Origin: CBCYMI01 sp965183855
Lineage (GTDB): Bacteria > Pseudomonadota > Alphaproteobacteria > Caulobacterales > Maricaulaceae
Assembly: GCA_965183855.1 (NCBI GenBank)
Contig: CBCYMI010000003.1
Coordinates: forward strand, 4,722 to 68,721
Direction of reading: 5' to 3'
DNA: 64,000 nt
Below are positions 31,284-41,378 of the stretch, piece by piece; within the stretch, counting starts at the first letter, position 1; each line of letters opens with the position of its first letter. Made by a program: the position numbers and the translations under genes. Below the pieces are notes generated by a model. That model was given only the letters and a program-made list of their open reading frames with translations. It was not told the origin of the DNA and ran no database searches.

Positions 31284-33424
31284 ATGATCCAAAAATCCAG
31301 TTCTTCTATTCCAGACTTTTCAAAAATATCAAGAACAGAGTGTTTAGAGCAAGTTTCAAAACACCATAAACTGACAAAACACTCTCAAAAAAAACAATAT
31401 ACACCCCTAAAACATACTTTGTTTTATCAAGGAAATACATTCCCAGGCATCCCCCCTTTTTTAAGAGGTCCCTATCTTAGTATGTATCTTCAAAAACCCT
31501 GGACAATACGACAATATGCAGGTTATTCAACAGCAGAAGAATCAAATAGATTTATAAAAAAAATCTTGCCGCTGGACAAAAAGGATTATCCATCGCTTTT
31601 GACCTTGCAACACATAGAGGATATGATTCAGATCATCCGCGTGCTGCTGGTGATATTGGCATGGCAGGCGTTGCTATTGATACCGTTCAAGATATGGAAA
31701 CCTTGTTTTCTGGCATTCCTCTGGATAAAATTAGCGTATCCATGACGATGAATGGAGCCGTTTTGCCGATTCTTGCCTTTTATATTATTGCAGCTGAAAG
31801 ACAAAATATTCCACCCGAGAAATTATCTGGTACGCTCCAAAACGATATTTTAAAAGAGTTTATGGTCAGAAATACATATATCTATCCACCTGAAGCTTCT
31901 ATGCGGATTATTTCTGATATTTTTGTATATACGGCACATCATATGCCTAAATTCAATCCTATTTCTGTCTCTGGATATCATATGCAAGAAGCGGGAGCTT
32001 CTCCTGATCTGGAACTTGCTTACACGTTGGCAAATGGAATTGAATATTTACGCACAGGACTAAAGGCTGGACTGGACATTGATCATTTTGCACCAAGGTT
32101 TTCATTCTTCTTCGGAATTGGAATGAATGTTTTTACAGAAATTGCAAAATTAAGAGCAGCAAGGTTTTTATGGGCAGCCCTTGTTAAATATTTATTTAAC
32201 CCAAAATCCAAACAAGCAATAAGACTTAGAACACATTGTCAAACCAGTGGCTGGTCATTAACAGCACAAGATCCATATAATAATATTGGAAGGACAAGCC
32301 TGGAAGCATTGGCAGCAATCGAAGGGCATACACAATCTTTGCATACAAATGCATTTGATGAAGCGCTTGCTTTACCAACTGATTTCTCTGCACAAATTGC
32401 CCGCAATACACAGCTTATCTTACAAAAAGAAGCAAAGCTGACAGAAACCATCGACCCATGGGGAGGATCTGAATATATGGAATCTCTAACCTATTCTCTT
32501 GTACAACTGCACTTGATCATATTAATGAAGTCGAGGAAATAGGAGGAATGACCAAAGCCATTCTTAAAGGAATACCAAAACTAAAAATTGAGGAAATGGC
32601 AGCAAAAACACAAGCACAAATTGATTCAGGAGAACAGGCTACTTATTGGTATGAATATGTTTGTTAACCAACAAAACACAGAACCTGTTCCTGTCTTGAA
32701 ACTAGATGCACAAACCATTAAAAATCGTCAAATTCAAAATTTAAACTCTCTAAAACAAAACCGAGATGAAAAGAATACACAAAACGCGCTTAATCAATTA
32801 ACGAAAGCAGCTCAAAATAAAACGTGTAATCTTGTTGAAGCCTCACTTAATGCCGCAAGAACAGGCGCAAGCCTTGGAGAAATTTCTCTAGCTTTGGAGA
32901 AAGTATATGGCCGTTATCAAGCAAATATTTAAAACCATACAAGGAGCATATACAAAACATATGTCTAAAAACAGTCAGGAAATTCAATCAATTCATCAAG
33001 AAATCAACCTTTTTTCTGATAAAGAAGGTCGTCATCCAAGAATTCTGATCGCTTAAAATGGGGCAGGATGGACATGATAGAGGACAAAAAGTTATCGCAA
33101 CTGGATTTGCCGATCTTGGTTTTGATGTTGATATTGGACCTCTTTTTCAAACTCCTCAGGAAGCCGCACGTCAAGCAGTCGAAAATGATGTTCATATTTT
33201 GGCAGTTTCATCTCTTGCAGGCGCCCATTTAACCCTTGCTCCTCTTTTAATTAAGGCTCTTAAATCCTATGGAAGAGAAGATATTTTAGTCATTATTGGT
33301 GGTGTTATTCCACACACAGGATTTTGAGGAACTCTACCAAACAGGCATTCAAGCCATTTTCCCCCCAGGTACTGTTATTACAAAAGCTGCCAAAACAATA
33401 TTGACCTTATTAAATTCAATTTAA
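31284..33424 (+). pseudogene. mutB: Methylmalonyl-CoA mutase large subunit, frameshifted
   Basis: Catalytic subunit that interconverts succinyl-CoA and methylmalonyl-CoA. Conserved blocks are unmistakable: the [11 protein letters not shown]-terminal region, a fragment from 31550 reading [46 protein letters not shown] and the B12-binding motif DGHDRG at 33069-33086. I count six indels: A8 at 31556-31563 (needs A9), near 32503, near 32645, T3 near 32928, near 33057 and near 33315. Each is a one-base change or similarly small. No uninterrupted enzyme can be made. It is followed 26 bases later by meaB. Confidence 0.9.
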
Positions 33425-33450
33425 AAACAAAAATAAAAAGACTGTTTAAC

Positions 33451-34523
33451 ATGATAAAAAAAAACGTCACCGTCAAAAAAAAAACTATGTCCTGATATAA
33501 ACTGGATTCAAAGGATTAAAAATGGAGAAATAAGTATACTGGCACAAACCATTACAGCCCTTGAATCCAAAAAAACAGAACACCGAATAAAAGCACTTCG
33601 CGTATTAGAAAAATTATTGCCTTTCACAGGGAAAACATTAAGAATTGGAATTTCTGGCCCTCCAGGAGCTGGAAAAATCAACTTTTATTGAACAGTTTGG
33701 TCTCATTTTAGCCAATCAAGGGCATAAAATAGCAATTCTGACAATCGATCCATCTTCGAACAGAACAGGAGGATCAATTCTTGGAGATAAAACACGCATG
33801 CAAGCCTTATCTATTCATCCAAATGTCTATATAAGACCTTCTCCAAGCTCTGGCATGCTAGGTGGAATTGCATACGGAACTCAAGAAGCTATGCTGATAT
33901 GTGAGGCAGCTGGATATGACCTTATTTTTATTGAAACAATAGGGCGTTGGTCAATCTGAGATAAATGTTTCTCATTTAGTCGATTGTTTTTTAGTAATCC
34001 TATCCCCTGCATCTGGTGATGAATTACAAGCAATCAAACGTGGATTGATTGAATTAACAGATATTTTGATCGTTAATAAAACAGATGGAGAAATAAAACA
34101 TCCGCTATAGAAACAGCTCATCATTATCAACATGCAATGAAAATTTTACCCTCTTTATATCCTGAATGGCAACCCCCTGTTTTAAATTGTTCATCAATAG
34201 AAAAATGGGGATTATCAGAAATCTGGCAAACCATTTTAAACCATCAAACTATTATGAAACAAGCTGGTTATTTTAATCAACGTCGAAAAAATCAAAGAAA
34301 ACACTGGTTTAAAACTATTATTGAAAACGATTTGCTAAGTTGGTTTTATAGCCAGGATATGATTAAATCTGATTATAAAAAACTAGAAAAAAAAGTCATA
34401 GAAGGAAAAACGCTTCCTTCAATTGCCTCAAATGAATTAATTCATCAGGGTTTATTTAAAGCAGATTTCAAAAATATAATCCCCAGAATAAGACAAAATA
34501 AAGCGGTCAAGCATGTTCGTTAA
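33451..34523 (+). pseudogene. meaB: Methylmalonyl-CoA mutase G-protein chaperone MeaB, frameshifted
   Basis: GTPase that protects and reactivates the mutase. The family text is recognisable: ISGPPGAGK (P-loop), [20 protein letters not shown] and VNKTDGE. Four single-base indels break it: A10 at 33475-33484 (A9 restores the frame from ATG33451), A5 at 33673-33677 (A4 expected), GGG at 33942-33944 (GG expected) and a missing A at about 34096. Three are insertions and one a deletion, all in homopolymers. The last fragment, to 34523, carries the MeaB C-terminal region ending before a 555-base gap. Confidence 0.9.
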
Positions 34524-35078
34524 TCTTTATAACACCATCTGGGATACTTATTTCTATAAACAACCAAAATCTAAAAATAAGAAACATACAAGATTTATAA
34601 AAAACAAATAGAAAGATGAGATATATCATAATCTATTAGTTAGATTTTCTATAAATAACAAAAACGTCTATCCTTTAACGATGTATCTAATTTTTCGGAG
34701 CATCATAAAATATATTTTTCTGAAATCATAAACATAAAGTTCTTTAATCAAGGATCTCTATTTTAATCCATTTTTAGAAATATAAGCCAATAAGTCTAAA
34801 TTAAAAAATAAGAAGCTATTCTTTATTCTTGAAAACTATCTTTAACGATCAAAAATGATCAAACCTTGAAATTTTTAATCGTTTGCTTCAATTTTGTGTT
34901 TAATTCATTTTTTATTTAGTCTGAATGATATCTTTCATAAAGCAAACAGTTTTATATATTCTATATTATTATTTTAAAAATCTTGCGATTCTAATTAGAA
35001 ACCTCAATTTTAAAGTCTATCTATTTAAGCTTTAATGAGATCCTCTTTTTTGGTTAGGTAATTCAGAGATTAAATTCT
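34524..35078. other. AT-rich gap after meaB
   Basis: About 555 bases with no open frame, repeat or RNA gene that I can support. Confidence 0.5.
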
Positions 35079-35571
35079 TTACTCATCATAATGTTCAGAA
35101 AAACGTGTATTCTCTCCTGTTTTAAGTATATTTGCCTGCTCTACCCATTGCTCGCGTCCTATCCGTCCTTTAAATTTCAAGCGTTCATTAACCTCTTCAA
35201 TCTCTGATGGTGTCCATTCCGCAATCTGTTTATAATAATAAATTCCCATTTCATTTAAAACAGCTTCAAGTTTGATGCCGATTCCTTTAATGCGTTTTAA
35301 ATCATCTGGCGTTCCTTCTGTTGGTGAATCATAAAGCTTAAGTGTCGAATCTGTTTGAGTGCTTGCTAGAGCAGAATGATGATCGCTCTGCGTAATTCTA
35401 TTTTGTAATTCTGCACATTTTTTCTGACATGCCTCATATTTTTTTCTAAGGATATTCAGTGCTTCATCATCATGACTGTTTTTTTTTACGACAAAACAAC
35501 CAACATAATAAAAAGCCTAACAAAGCAGCAATTGCAAGTAATAGCCATTCATGTATGATTAACCAATTCAT
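35079..35571 (-). pseudogene. Membrane-anchored helix-hairpin-helix-like domain protein, poly(A)-frameshifted
   Basis: An N-terminal transmembrane segment (MNWLIIHEWLLLAIAALLGF) is followed by a coiled-coil-like stretch (KKYEACQKKCAELQNR) and a C-terminal domain DDLKRIKGIGIKLEAVLNEM with WTPSEIEEV, LKFKGRIGREQW and a final EHYDE. This domain is common in alphaproteobacteria next to envelope or NADH-dehydrogenase genes. A run of nine A (minus strand, 35479-35487) puts the N-terminus out of frame; eight A would join it. Transcriptional slippage could rescue this length of run. It lies 19 bases after the OmpA/BON gene and probably shares its transcript. Confidence 0.75.
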
Positions 35572-35590
35572 AATTTCAACCCCTTTCTTA

Positions 35591-36736
35591 TTACTTCTCT
35601 ATTACAAATTCTATTCGACGATTTATAGTTCGTCCCTCTCTTTTTGAATTATCTGCAATGGGTTTCTTAGAGCCATAACCAATTGCCAATAATTGCTCTC
35701 TATTAACTCCAAAGCCAACAAGCACTTCAACGACTGATTGGGCTCGTGCCAGACTTAATGCATCATTTACAACATCACTACCTATATTATCCGTATGCCC
35801 TTCCACACGCACACGCATATTTTGACAAGACTGGATTCCATCTGATATTTTTTCCAATAAATCATAATTATGTTTACTGATTTCTGTGCTATTAAACAGG
35901 AAATGTATCTTTTCATTCCCTTTTAATTCATCCAGTTTTTGTTGACAAATATCCAGCTCTTCATTTTGTTCCTCAAGCTGATTATTATACTGATCTTTAT
36001 CAACAATAATATGGACAACAAGATTATATGGTTTTTGAATGTATTTTAATTTTTCCATTGCCAGATCTTTTTTATCCTGATCTTCTACATCTCCTTCAAC
36101 CATCAGAGTTTTACCTTGAACGTTTATATGCCCTTTCGTAAAATGAGATAATCCATTAATAGCATTCCTAACCGCTTGATACCATAAAGGATCAATTACA
36201 TTTTTTACACTTTTAAATTGATAAAAAGTTTCTTTCTCTGGAAAATATTCTTTAATACTCTCCCTAATTAATTGTTCGCTATAATGATCTGAAATATCCC
36301 CCTCAATAACAAGACCATTTTTACTTAATTTGATATCAAATACAGGAATATAATCTATTTCTTTTGTTTGCTCTTGCTTGTCAGATGTTTTCTGATCAAA
36401 TTCAGAATCTAAACCACGCTTCACAAGCTGTACATTATCTGAAAAAACTTTGGTAACAGCGCCTTTTAAAACGCCTCCTTCTCCTATAGAACCAAGTGCG
36501 AGTTTAACAGATTTTTCCAAAGCTTGATGATCGGGCGCGTTCCCTGATAAATATACAGCCTGACCTTTAACTCTAACCTTTGCCCAATCATGATCTATTA
36601 AATTCTTCTCTACTTTTGTTTGTATCAGCTTTTCTGTTTTAGATATGCCAGTTCCAAAAATACCCATATGGATACCTAAAATACCTAAAATAATGACTAG
36701 AACAATCCATAACAAAAACATTCTTGACAATGACAT
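35591..36736 (-). CDS. BON-domain and OmpA-like peptidoglycan-binding membrane protein
   Basis: 381-aa protein with an N-terminal membrane helix (FLLWIVLVIILGILGIHMGI), BON-like repeats (VRVKGQAVYLSGNAPDHQAL; HINVQGKTLMVEGDVEDQDK), a coiled coil near residue 255-275, then an OmpA C-terminal domain (IHFLFNSTEIS, VEGHTDNIGSDVVNDALSLA, GYGSKKPIADN, RTINRRIEFVIE). The OmpA domain binds peptidoglycan non-covalently, and the BON modules probably associate with membranes or envelope proteins. It likely anchors or stabilises the envelope. The following gene (a helix-hairpin-domain protein) is an established partner-type neighbour in alphaproteobacteria (inference). Confidence 0.85.
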   Translation of the reverse strand: MSLSRMFLLWIVLVIILGILGIHMGIFGTGISKTEKLIQTKVEKNLIDHDWAKVRVKGQAVYLSGNAPDHQALEKSVKLALGSIGEGGVLKGAVTKVFSDNVQLVKRGLDSEFDQKTSDKQEQTKEIDYIPVFDIKLSKNGLVIEGDISDHYSEQLIRESIKEYFPEKETFYQFKSVKNVIDPLWYQAVRNAINGLSHFTKGHINVQGKTLMVEGDVEDQDKKDLAMEKLKYIQKPYNLVVHIIVDKDQYNNQLEEQNEELDICQQKLDELKGNEKIHFLFNSTEISKHNYDLLEKISDGIQSCQNMRVRVEGHTDNIGSDVVNDALSLARAQSVVEVLVGFGVNREQLLAIGYGSKKPIADNSKREGRTINRRIEFVIEK

Positions 36737-36965
36737 TCAATATACTCCTCTTTATCGATTGCAATTGAAATTAGAGAATACCAATAACTCAATTAATCAC
36801 AGTTTGTAGTTTATCTCAAGCAGTAAAATTTTTATTAAATAATAAAAATTAATATTTTTATGAATTTAGAAGGTTACTTTTACCATATACTCTCAATTAA
36901 ATTGACCTATTTATATTAACATCTAATAATAGCTCATTAATTTTATTATCAGGAGTGACCTACTT

Positions 36966-37181
36966 ATGACTAATTCAACAAGCAATTTACCTGATGGCGT
37001 TGAATCACAAGATCCGGTTCAAGATAGTCTAAACTATTTTCTTTACCAAGTAGGTGAAGGAGAAAATGTTTCCGATGCTTTTCATGATGCTGCTAATTGG
37101 TTTCTTGAAAGCCTAAATCCCAATCAGCAAGATCAAACTGATTCAAGCTCTGTTCAGAGTGACGATCCTACTATGGCATAA
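36966..37181 (+). CDS. Acidic microprotein lacking Lys, Arg and Cys
   Basis: 71-aa open frame with a good ribosome site (AGGAGTG about 10 bases before ATG36966). It has 13 Asp/Glu, one His and no Lys, Arg or Cys, so its net charge is strongly negative. In an AT-rich genome where Lys is abundant, this composition is unusual. A central part (LNYFLYQVGEGENVSDAF) may be helical; the ends are Ser/Gln/Asp-rich. No family recognised. It stands alone, convergent with the M14/GCS2 operon and followed by a hairpin. Possible roles include a secreted or modified peptide, but this is speculation. Confidence 0.6.
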   Translation: MTNSTSNLPDGVESQDPVQDSLNYFLYQVGEGENVSDAFHDAANWFLESLNPNQQDQTDSSSVQSDDPTMA

Positions 37182-37233
37182 ATATAGCAGGTTATATCAT
37201 TTAAAAGATGGGGGGAGTTTATTAAATCTAACC

Positions 37234-37299
37234 AAGAGGTCAGACACTTACAGGAATAAAAATCTGCATCCTGAAAATTATGACCTCTTACGTTTTTTT
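37234..37299 (+). terminator. Nested hairpin and T7 run after the microprotein
   Basis: Nine-base arms AAGAGGTCA (37234-37242) and TGACCTCTT (37281-37289) enclose an inner pair CAGGA/TCCTG (37251-37255, 37269-37273). Seven T follow at 37293-37299. The structure serves the plus-strand microprotein and overlaps the stop of the opposing M14 gene, so it may terminate both transcripts. The long loop makes efficiency uncertain. Confidence 0.5.
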
Positions 37300-38304
37300 C
37301 ATAAATTGATTTAAGTCCATTTTAGACATTAAATACCCCAAACAATCCTGTCGAATGATTTGCTCATTTGAGGTCAACATAGCAGGAATGATTTTTTGTT
37401 TTAAAATATAATTCTGATTTTCACAAGAAAAAAACTCATCTGTTATATCAATCCCTTGTTTATTGATCACATAGATTGATTTTGAATGATGATTCCCTTT
37501 TGCCCAAAAATATCCTTCTGGAACAAGCTTAAAATTCATATTTTCCAGTTTTTTGCTAAACACAATATTTGCGATTTGATCTTCTCCAAAAGCAATACTG
37601 GCTCGTTTATCTATTTCTATCCGTGCTAACGTCTTATAAATTTTTTGCTGTTCAGATAATTCTCCTTCAAGAGACCTTGAATTCAATGTTTTCAGGATAA
37701 AGGAAAACGCATAATGTATTCCTGGTTGGTATCCCGACTGACCACACTCAATGGTTACAGATGGGCATTGCTTTGAAAAAACAATTGATTGTGTTCCTGG
37801 TGGATATGTATAATAAACTGTTCTTGATGAGAAAAACTCTGCCAATTTTAAATGATCTTTTTTTAAATTATTAACACATGCATATACTGGATTCTTGCCC
37901 GTATTATTATGAATATCGATATTTGCATAAAGATTAGAATCTTGTGCAGTCTTTATAACCTGACTTAAAACATCCCATTCCTTACAGTGATAATGACCAT
38001 CCCAAATGCGATTAAAATCCACCTGATTTTCCAAATGCCTTACCCCTTTTTCACAAGCCCAAACATTCCCTATAAAAATCAAAATATCTCTAAATGGCTG
38101 ATTTTCTTTCAACCAATGTGCCAATTTCTTTAAAACATAAAAACTTGTTGTTTCATTTCCATGCAATAATGTAGACAGAAATACCGTTCCAGATTGTTTC
38201 CCTTTAATATGAATCAGTGCACTTTCTGGAAAAACTTTCCTAATATGGTTTAAATTAACCTTCAAAAAATCAACAGGAAAATGATCATAAATTTTCAAAT
38301 TCAT
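37288..38304 (-). CDS. M14-family succinylglutamate desuccinylase/aspartoacylase-like hydrolase
   Basis: Predicted zinc-dependent deacylase or carboxypeptidase-like enzyme of the AstE/AspA superfamily. The zinc motif is LLHGNET (HxxE; His and Glu ligands), with DFNRIW and ANIDIHNNTG as the third-ligand region, and SVTIECGQSG carrying the conserved catalytic Glu. ATG38304 is chosen because it is five bases after the stop of the upstream gene; a TTG at 38322 would overlap it. About 338 aa. It is paired with a GCS2-type ligase, so the two probably act in one pathway (ligase makes, hydrolase cleaves or trims, an amide). The substrate is unknown. Confidence 0.8.
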   Translation of the reverse strand: MNLKIYDHFPVDFLKVNLNHIRKVFPESALIHIKGKQSGTVFLSTLLHGNETTSFYVLKKLAHWLKENQPFRDILIFIGNVWACEKGVRHLENQVDFNRIWDGHYHCKEWDVLSQVIKTAQDSNLYANIDIHNNTGKNPVYACVNNLKKDHLKLAEFFSSRTVYYTYPPGTQSIVFSKQCPSVTIECGQSGYQPGIHYAFSFILKTLNSRSLEGELSEQQKIYKTLARIEIDKRASIAFGEDQIANIVFSKKLENMNFKLVPEGYFWAKGNHHSKSIYVINKQGIDITDEFFSCENQNYILKQKIIPAMLTSNEQIIRQDCLGYLMSKMDLNQFMKKT

Positions 38305-38309
38305 CCAGA

Positions 38310-39749
38310 TTATACTTTCCAATAGGAAACTGGCTTTTTAGAAGCCTGCCATTCAATATATGCTTTTGTCATTGCATGAAAGTCATTTCCATATTTTTTA
38401 ATAAATGTTTTTTGCCAACAACTTCCTGTCTGGCCTGTTTTCGCACGATGACCTATCACTTCATCTAGATAATATCTGACATCTTCTTTATCAAGCCCAA
38501 CACAAATTAAAGCAGATTTTGCTTTTTGAATTAAATCATTCTGAATAATATCTTTTGCCAAAACAGTGTTTTGATTTTCCATTTGAAAGCGAGCATTCAA
38601 CCCTCTTTGTGCGACTTTATAAAAATTTGAACGGATCATGGAATAGGAAGGATAATCACTAATTGTATGATATTCTGAGCTATAATATAGCACCAGCCCT
38701 AAGAAAAAAGCAAGATTAGCGACCATATCATCAATAGTTGGACCTGAGGGTAATGCACGAAGTTCAATCCTAACATGTGGGATATTTTGTTCTGAAAAAC
38801 CAATAACAGGTCTATTCCATCTCCAAATGGTTCCATTATGCATTTTTAAATGTTCCAGCGCTTCTGGTTTGGTATCCATAAGTTCTGGTAAAATAACAGG
38901 AAAATGTGTAAAATTTTCTAAAAATAACTCTAGAATAGAAGAACGAGCATAGCCAGAACCAAATGAGGCTTGTCCGACTTCCCAGCCATCATTGCATCTA
39001 AAAACAGCCAAACTAACAGATTGTTCAAAAACAGCAATTCGGGTTTCTTCCCATAAATCAAGTCCATTTACAAAGGGTGAGTTTCCACTTACAGCTAAAA
39101 CAGGAGCAGAAGCAAGTTGAGCTGCATTATAAGCATTGGTAATTTGATCTATACTTGTTTTTAAATGTATTTGTAATGAAGTACAGATAGCTGCAAAAAT
39201 CAAATTTTGAAGGGTTAGTCTCAAACAGACATTATCGCCATTAATATTTAATTCTGCAGGATGTTCTCGTAATTGCCTTAATCTATCATTCAAAGCCCTG
39301 TAACGATTAGAATCGGATATTACATCATACGTCATTAATTGATCATTCGCAGTAGGTGCAATTCCAATGAAGATGGTTTCAAGATCAAGTTCATGTGCAT
39401 GAATTTGGCATTTATTCCATAAATGCGATAACATGGATTTTACCTGATCCAAAACATTCCCACTCAGTGCAAAAGGAGGGGTGTTCATTTCAAAATTAAA
39501 TTTGGAAAGCTCGGGAACAATGAGTTCAGAATGAATTCTTTTGATTAAATCCTGATTCCTGGGAGTTATATTCATTTTTTTATCTAAAATCCATGCCTCT
39601 ATTTCCAGACCAATAAAAGCCTGTGTCGAATGATCCATTACTCGATCATGAATATATTGTTTCAAAATCTTTGTTTCCTGATAAAGCCTTATCATAAATT
39701 CCTGTTCTGCGTCTTGATCAAAAGCAAGATGATTAATTTCCTTTCCCAT
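38310..39749 (-). CDS. GCS2-type glutamate-cysteine-ligase-like carboxylate-amine ligase
   Basis: 479-aa member of the glutamate-cysteine ligase type 2 fold. Visible blocks include the N-terminal FIGLEIEAWILD with FNFEMNTPPFAL, the central region LTLQNLIFAAICTSLQIHLK and VSGNSPFVNG, then VRIELRALPSGPTIDDMVAN. These enzymes activate a carboxylate with ATP for amide formation. Preceded by AGGGG seven bases before ATG39749. Coupled to the M14 gene (five-base gap). It is not the classical GshA context: no glutathione synthetase or ATP-grasp partner is next to it. Confidence 0.8.
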   Translation of the reverse strand: MGKEINHLAFDQDAEQEFMIRLYQETKILKQYIHDRVMDHSTQAFIGLEIEAWILDKKMNITPRNQDLIKRIHSELIVPELSKFNFEMNTPPFALSGNVLDQVKSMLSHLWNKCQIHAHELDLETIFIGIAPTANDQLMTYDVISDSNRYRALNDRLRQLREHPAELNINGDNVCLRLTLQNLIFAAICTSLQIHLKTSIDQITNAYNAAQLASAPVLAVSGNSPFVNGLDLWEETRIAVFEQSVSLAVFRCNDGWEVGQASFGSGYARSSILELFLENFTHFPVILPELMDTKPEALEHLKMHNGTIWRWNRPVIGFSEQNIPHVRIELRALPSGPTIDDMVANLAFFLGLVLYYSSEYHTISDYPSYSMIRSNFYKVAQRGLNARFQMENQNTVLAKDIIQNDLIQKAKSALICVGLDKEDVRYYLDEVIGHRAKTGQTGSCWQKTFIKKYGNDFHAMTKAYIEWQASKKPVSYWKV

Positions 39750-39927
39750 AAAACCCCTTCCCTCTCCTCCAAACCAAACATATTAAAATATGTATATGTC
39801 TATATTCATTTTGCACTATATATAATCTTTATATATAAACAATATTATATATTGGTTTTTTCATCGCTATATAGGCAGATTGAATAAAATCATTTCTGGT
39901 TTTGTTGAAAAAATAGGGTATTCAAGA

Positions 39928-40550
39928 ATGAAGTATTTTTTGATTTTCTATCAGACATTTCTATTTATTCTTGCTTGCTTATCAAGCACAGCTATACACG
40001 CTGAAAATACAAATGCTTCAACACAAAAAAGGATCAAGAAGCATTTAGGCAAATCTCACAAACCCTTTTTAAAACAATAGATGCCAATAATAATGGACTG
40101 CTTTCAAAGTCAGAAATTGATTTATATCGATCCTATATTTTTCTAGCAATGGATTATGATGAAAATAACGTTGTTGATCTAGAAGAATTTGTTGGTTTTG
40201 ATCCTAGATATTCTAATTATGCCTAAAAAATAAACAAAAAAGAATATGTAATTGCCACTGTTAGTAAAATATTTCATCAATGGGATCTAGATAAAAATGG
40301 AAGCTTAACAAAAAATGAGCATAAAAAAGCAATCTCGGTTGATTTTTCAAAAACGGATCAAAATCAGGATGGGTATTTGGATATTCATGAATATATGTTA
40401 GGATTTCCCTTATTAGAAGCAATTCAGAACATATATATCCTCTTAATCAAGACCAGAAAAAATAAACTTTTCAACCAGATTATGTTCAGACCAAACTTAA
40501 AATGGGGTCATGCCTTTAAGAATAAATTATTAATCGAGCCTTATTATTAA
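39928..40550 (+). pseudogene. EF-hand calcium-binding protein, frameshifted and with internal stop
   Basis: A signal peptide (IFYQTFLFILACLSSTAIHA) is followed in another frame by four EF-hand loops: DANNNGLLSKSE, DYDENNVVDLEE, DLDKNGSLTKNE and DQNQDGYLDIHE. An A6 run at about 40024-40029 should be A7 to join the signal peptide to the loops. A TAA after SNYA (about 40225) interrupts between loops two and three. The C-terminus is uncertain; a further shift near 40432 may have changed it. Non-functional as read. Confidence 0.75.
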
Positions 40551-40686
40551 AAATATTGTTAGCATAATCCTTTAATAAATAGAAATATTCTATATAAATC
40601 CATTTATGATTATAACGGCTCTGAAATATCGATTAATGCTTCCAAAACAGCCTGTTTACATTCAATCTTTTAATAAAGGATAGAAA

Positions 40687-41199
40687 TGTCAGACACAAAT
40701 AAAAAATACATTCAAAATCATTGAAACCAAAGCCAAACGAATACTTGCCAAAACACAGATTCCAAGTGCAGATTTTACAATTAATCCCTATACAGGCTGT
40801 CAATTTGCTTGCCAATATTGTTTTGCAAGATTTATGGGAAGATTTATAGGAAAGCCTATAGAAAATTGGAGGAATTATGTTTATATTAAAACCAATGCTA
40901 TCGAGCTTATTAAAACAGAACTCAATACATTGTTTTCAAAAATAGCAGACTTAGGCACAATAGATGTTAAAGTTGAATATCTTAATCTCTCGCCATATAT
41001 CTTAAAAAGAATGAAAAATTTTATCAAACATGAACCAAAGCAGATGCAATCTGCTTATCAAACATCTCAGTTGAAATCCTACCAGGATGAAACTAAAAAT
41101 ATGGTTGATCAAATGCTTGAGAAATACGGATTTAATTTACGTTTTGGAAAGATTATCCATCATACTGGAAAACAATATCTGACTGGAAAATCAGGTTAG
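40687..41199 (+). pseudogene. SPL/Rv2578c-like radical SAM protein, internally deleted
   Basis: The frame reads IPSADFTINPYTGCQFACQY with the cluster motif CxxxCxxC (C-Q-F-A-C-Q-Y-C), then FARFMGRFIGKPIENWRNYV, as in DNA-repair-like radical SAM proteins of the spore-photoproduct-lyase/Rv2578c group. After about 90 residues it joins directly to what looks like a C-terminal helical tail, so most of the TIM barrel is missing in frame. There is no start or ribosome site (the frame opens just after a TAG at 40681). Non-functional remnant. Confidence 0.65.
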
Positions 41200-41378
41200 A
41201 TTTTGAATTTACTCAATGCATAAGTTCAAATTTGAAAACAAAAAACATTCTATTTATAAAAAAACTAACTAAAATCTTTCTATCCCCCAAAAAACCCTGA
41301 AATTTTCTTATTTAATTATTCAAGTTCACTTGATGAAAATAATAAGAAAATTTCAAGTTTTCCGAGAAATATAAAATT

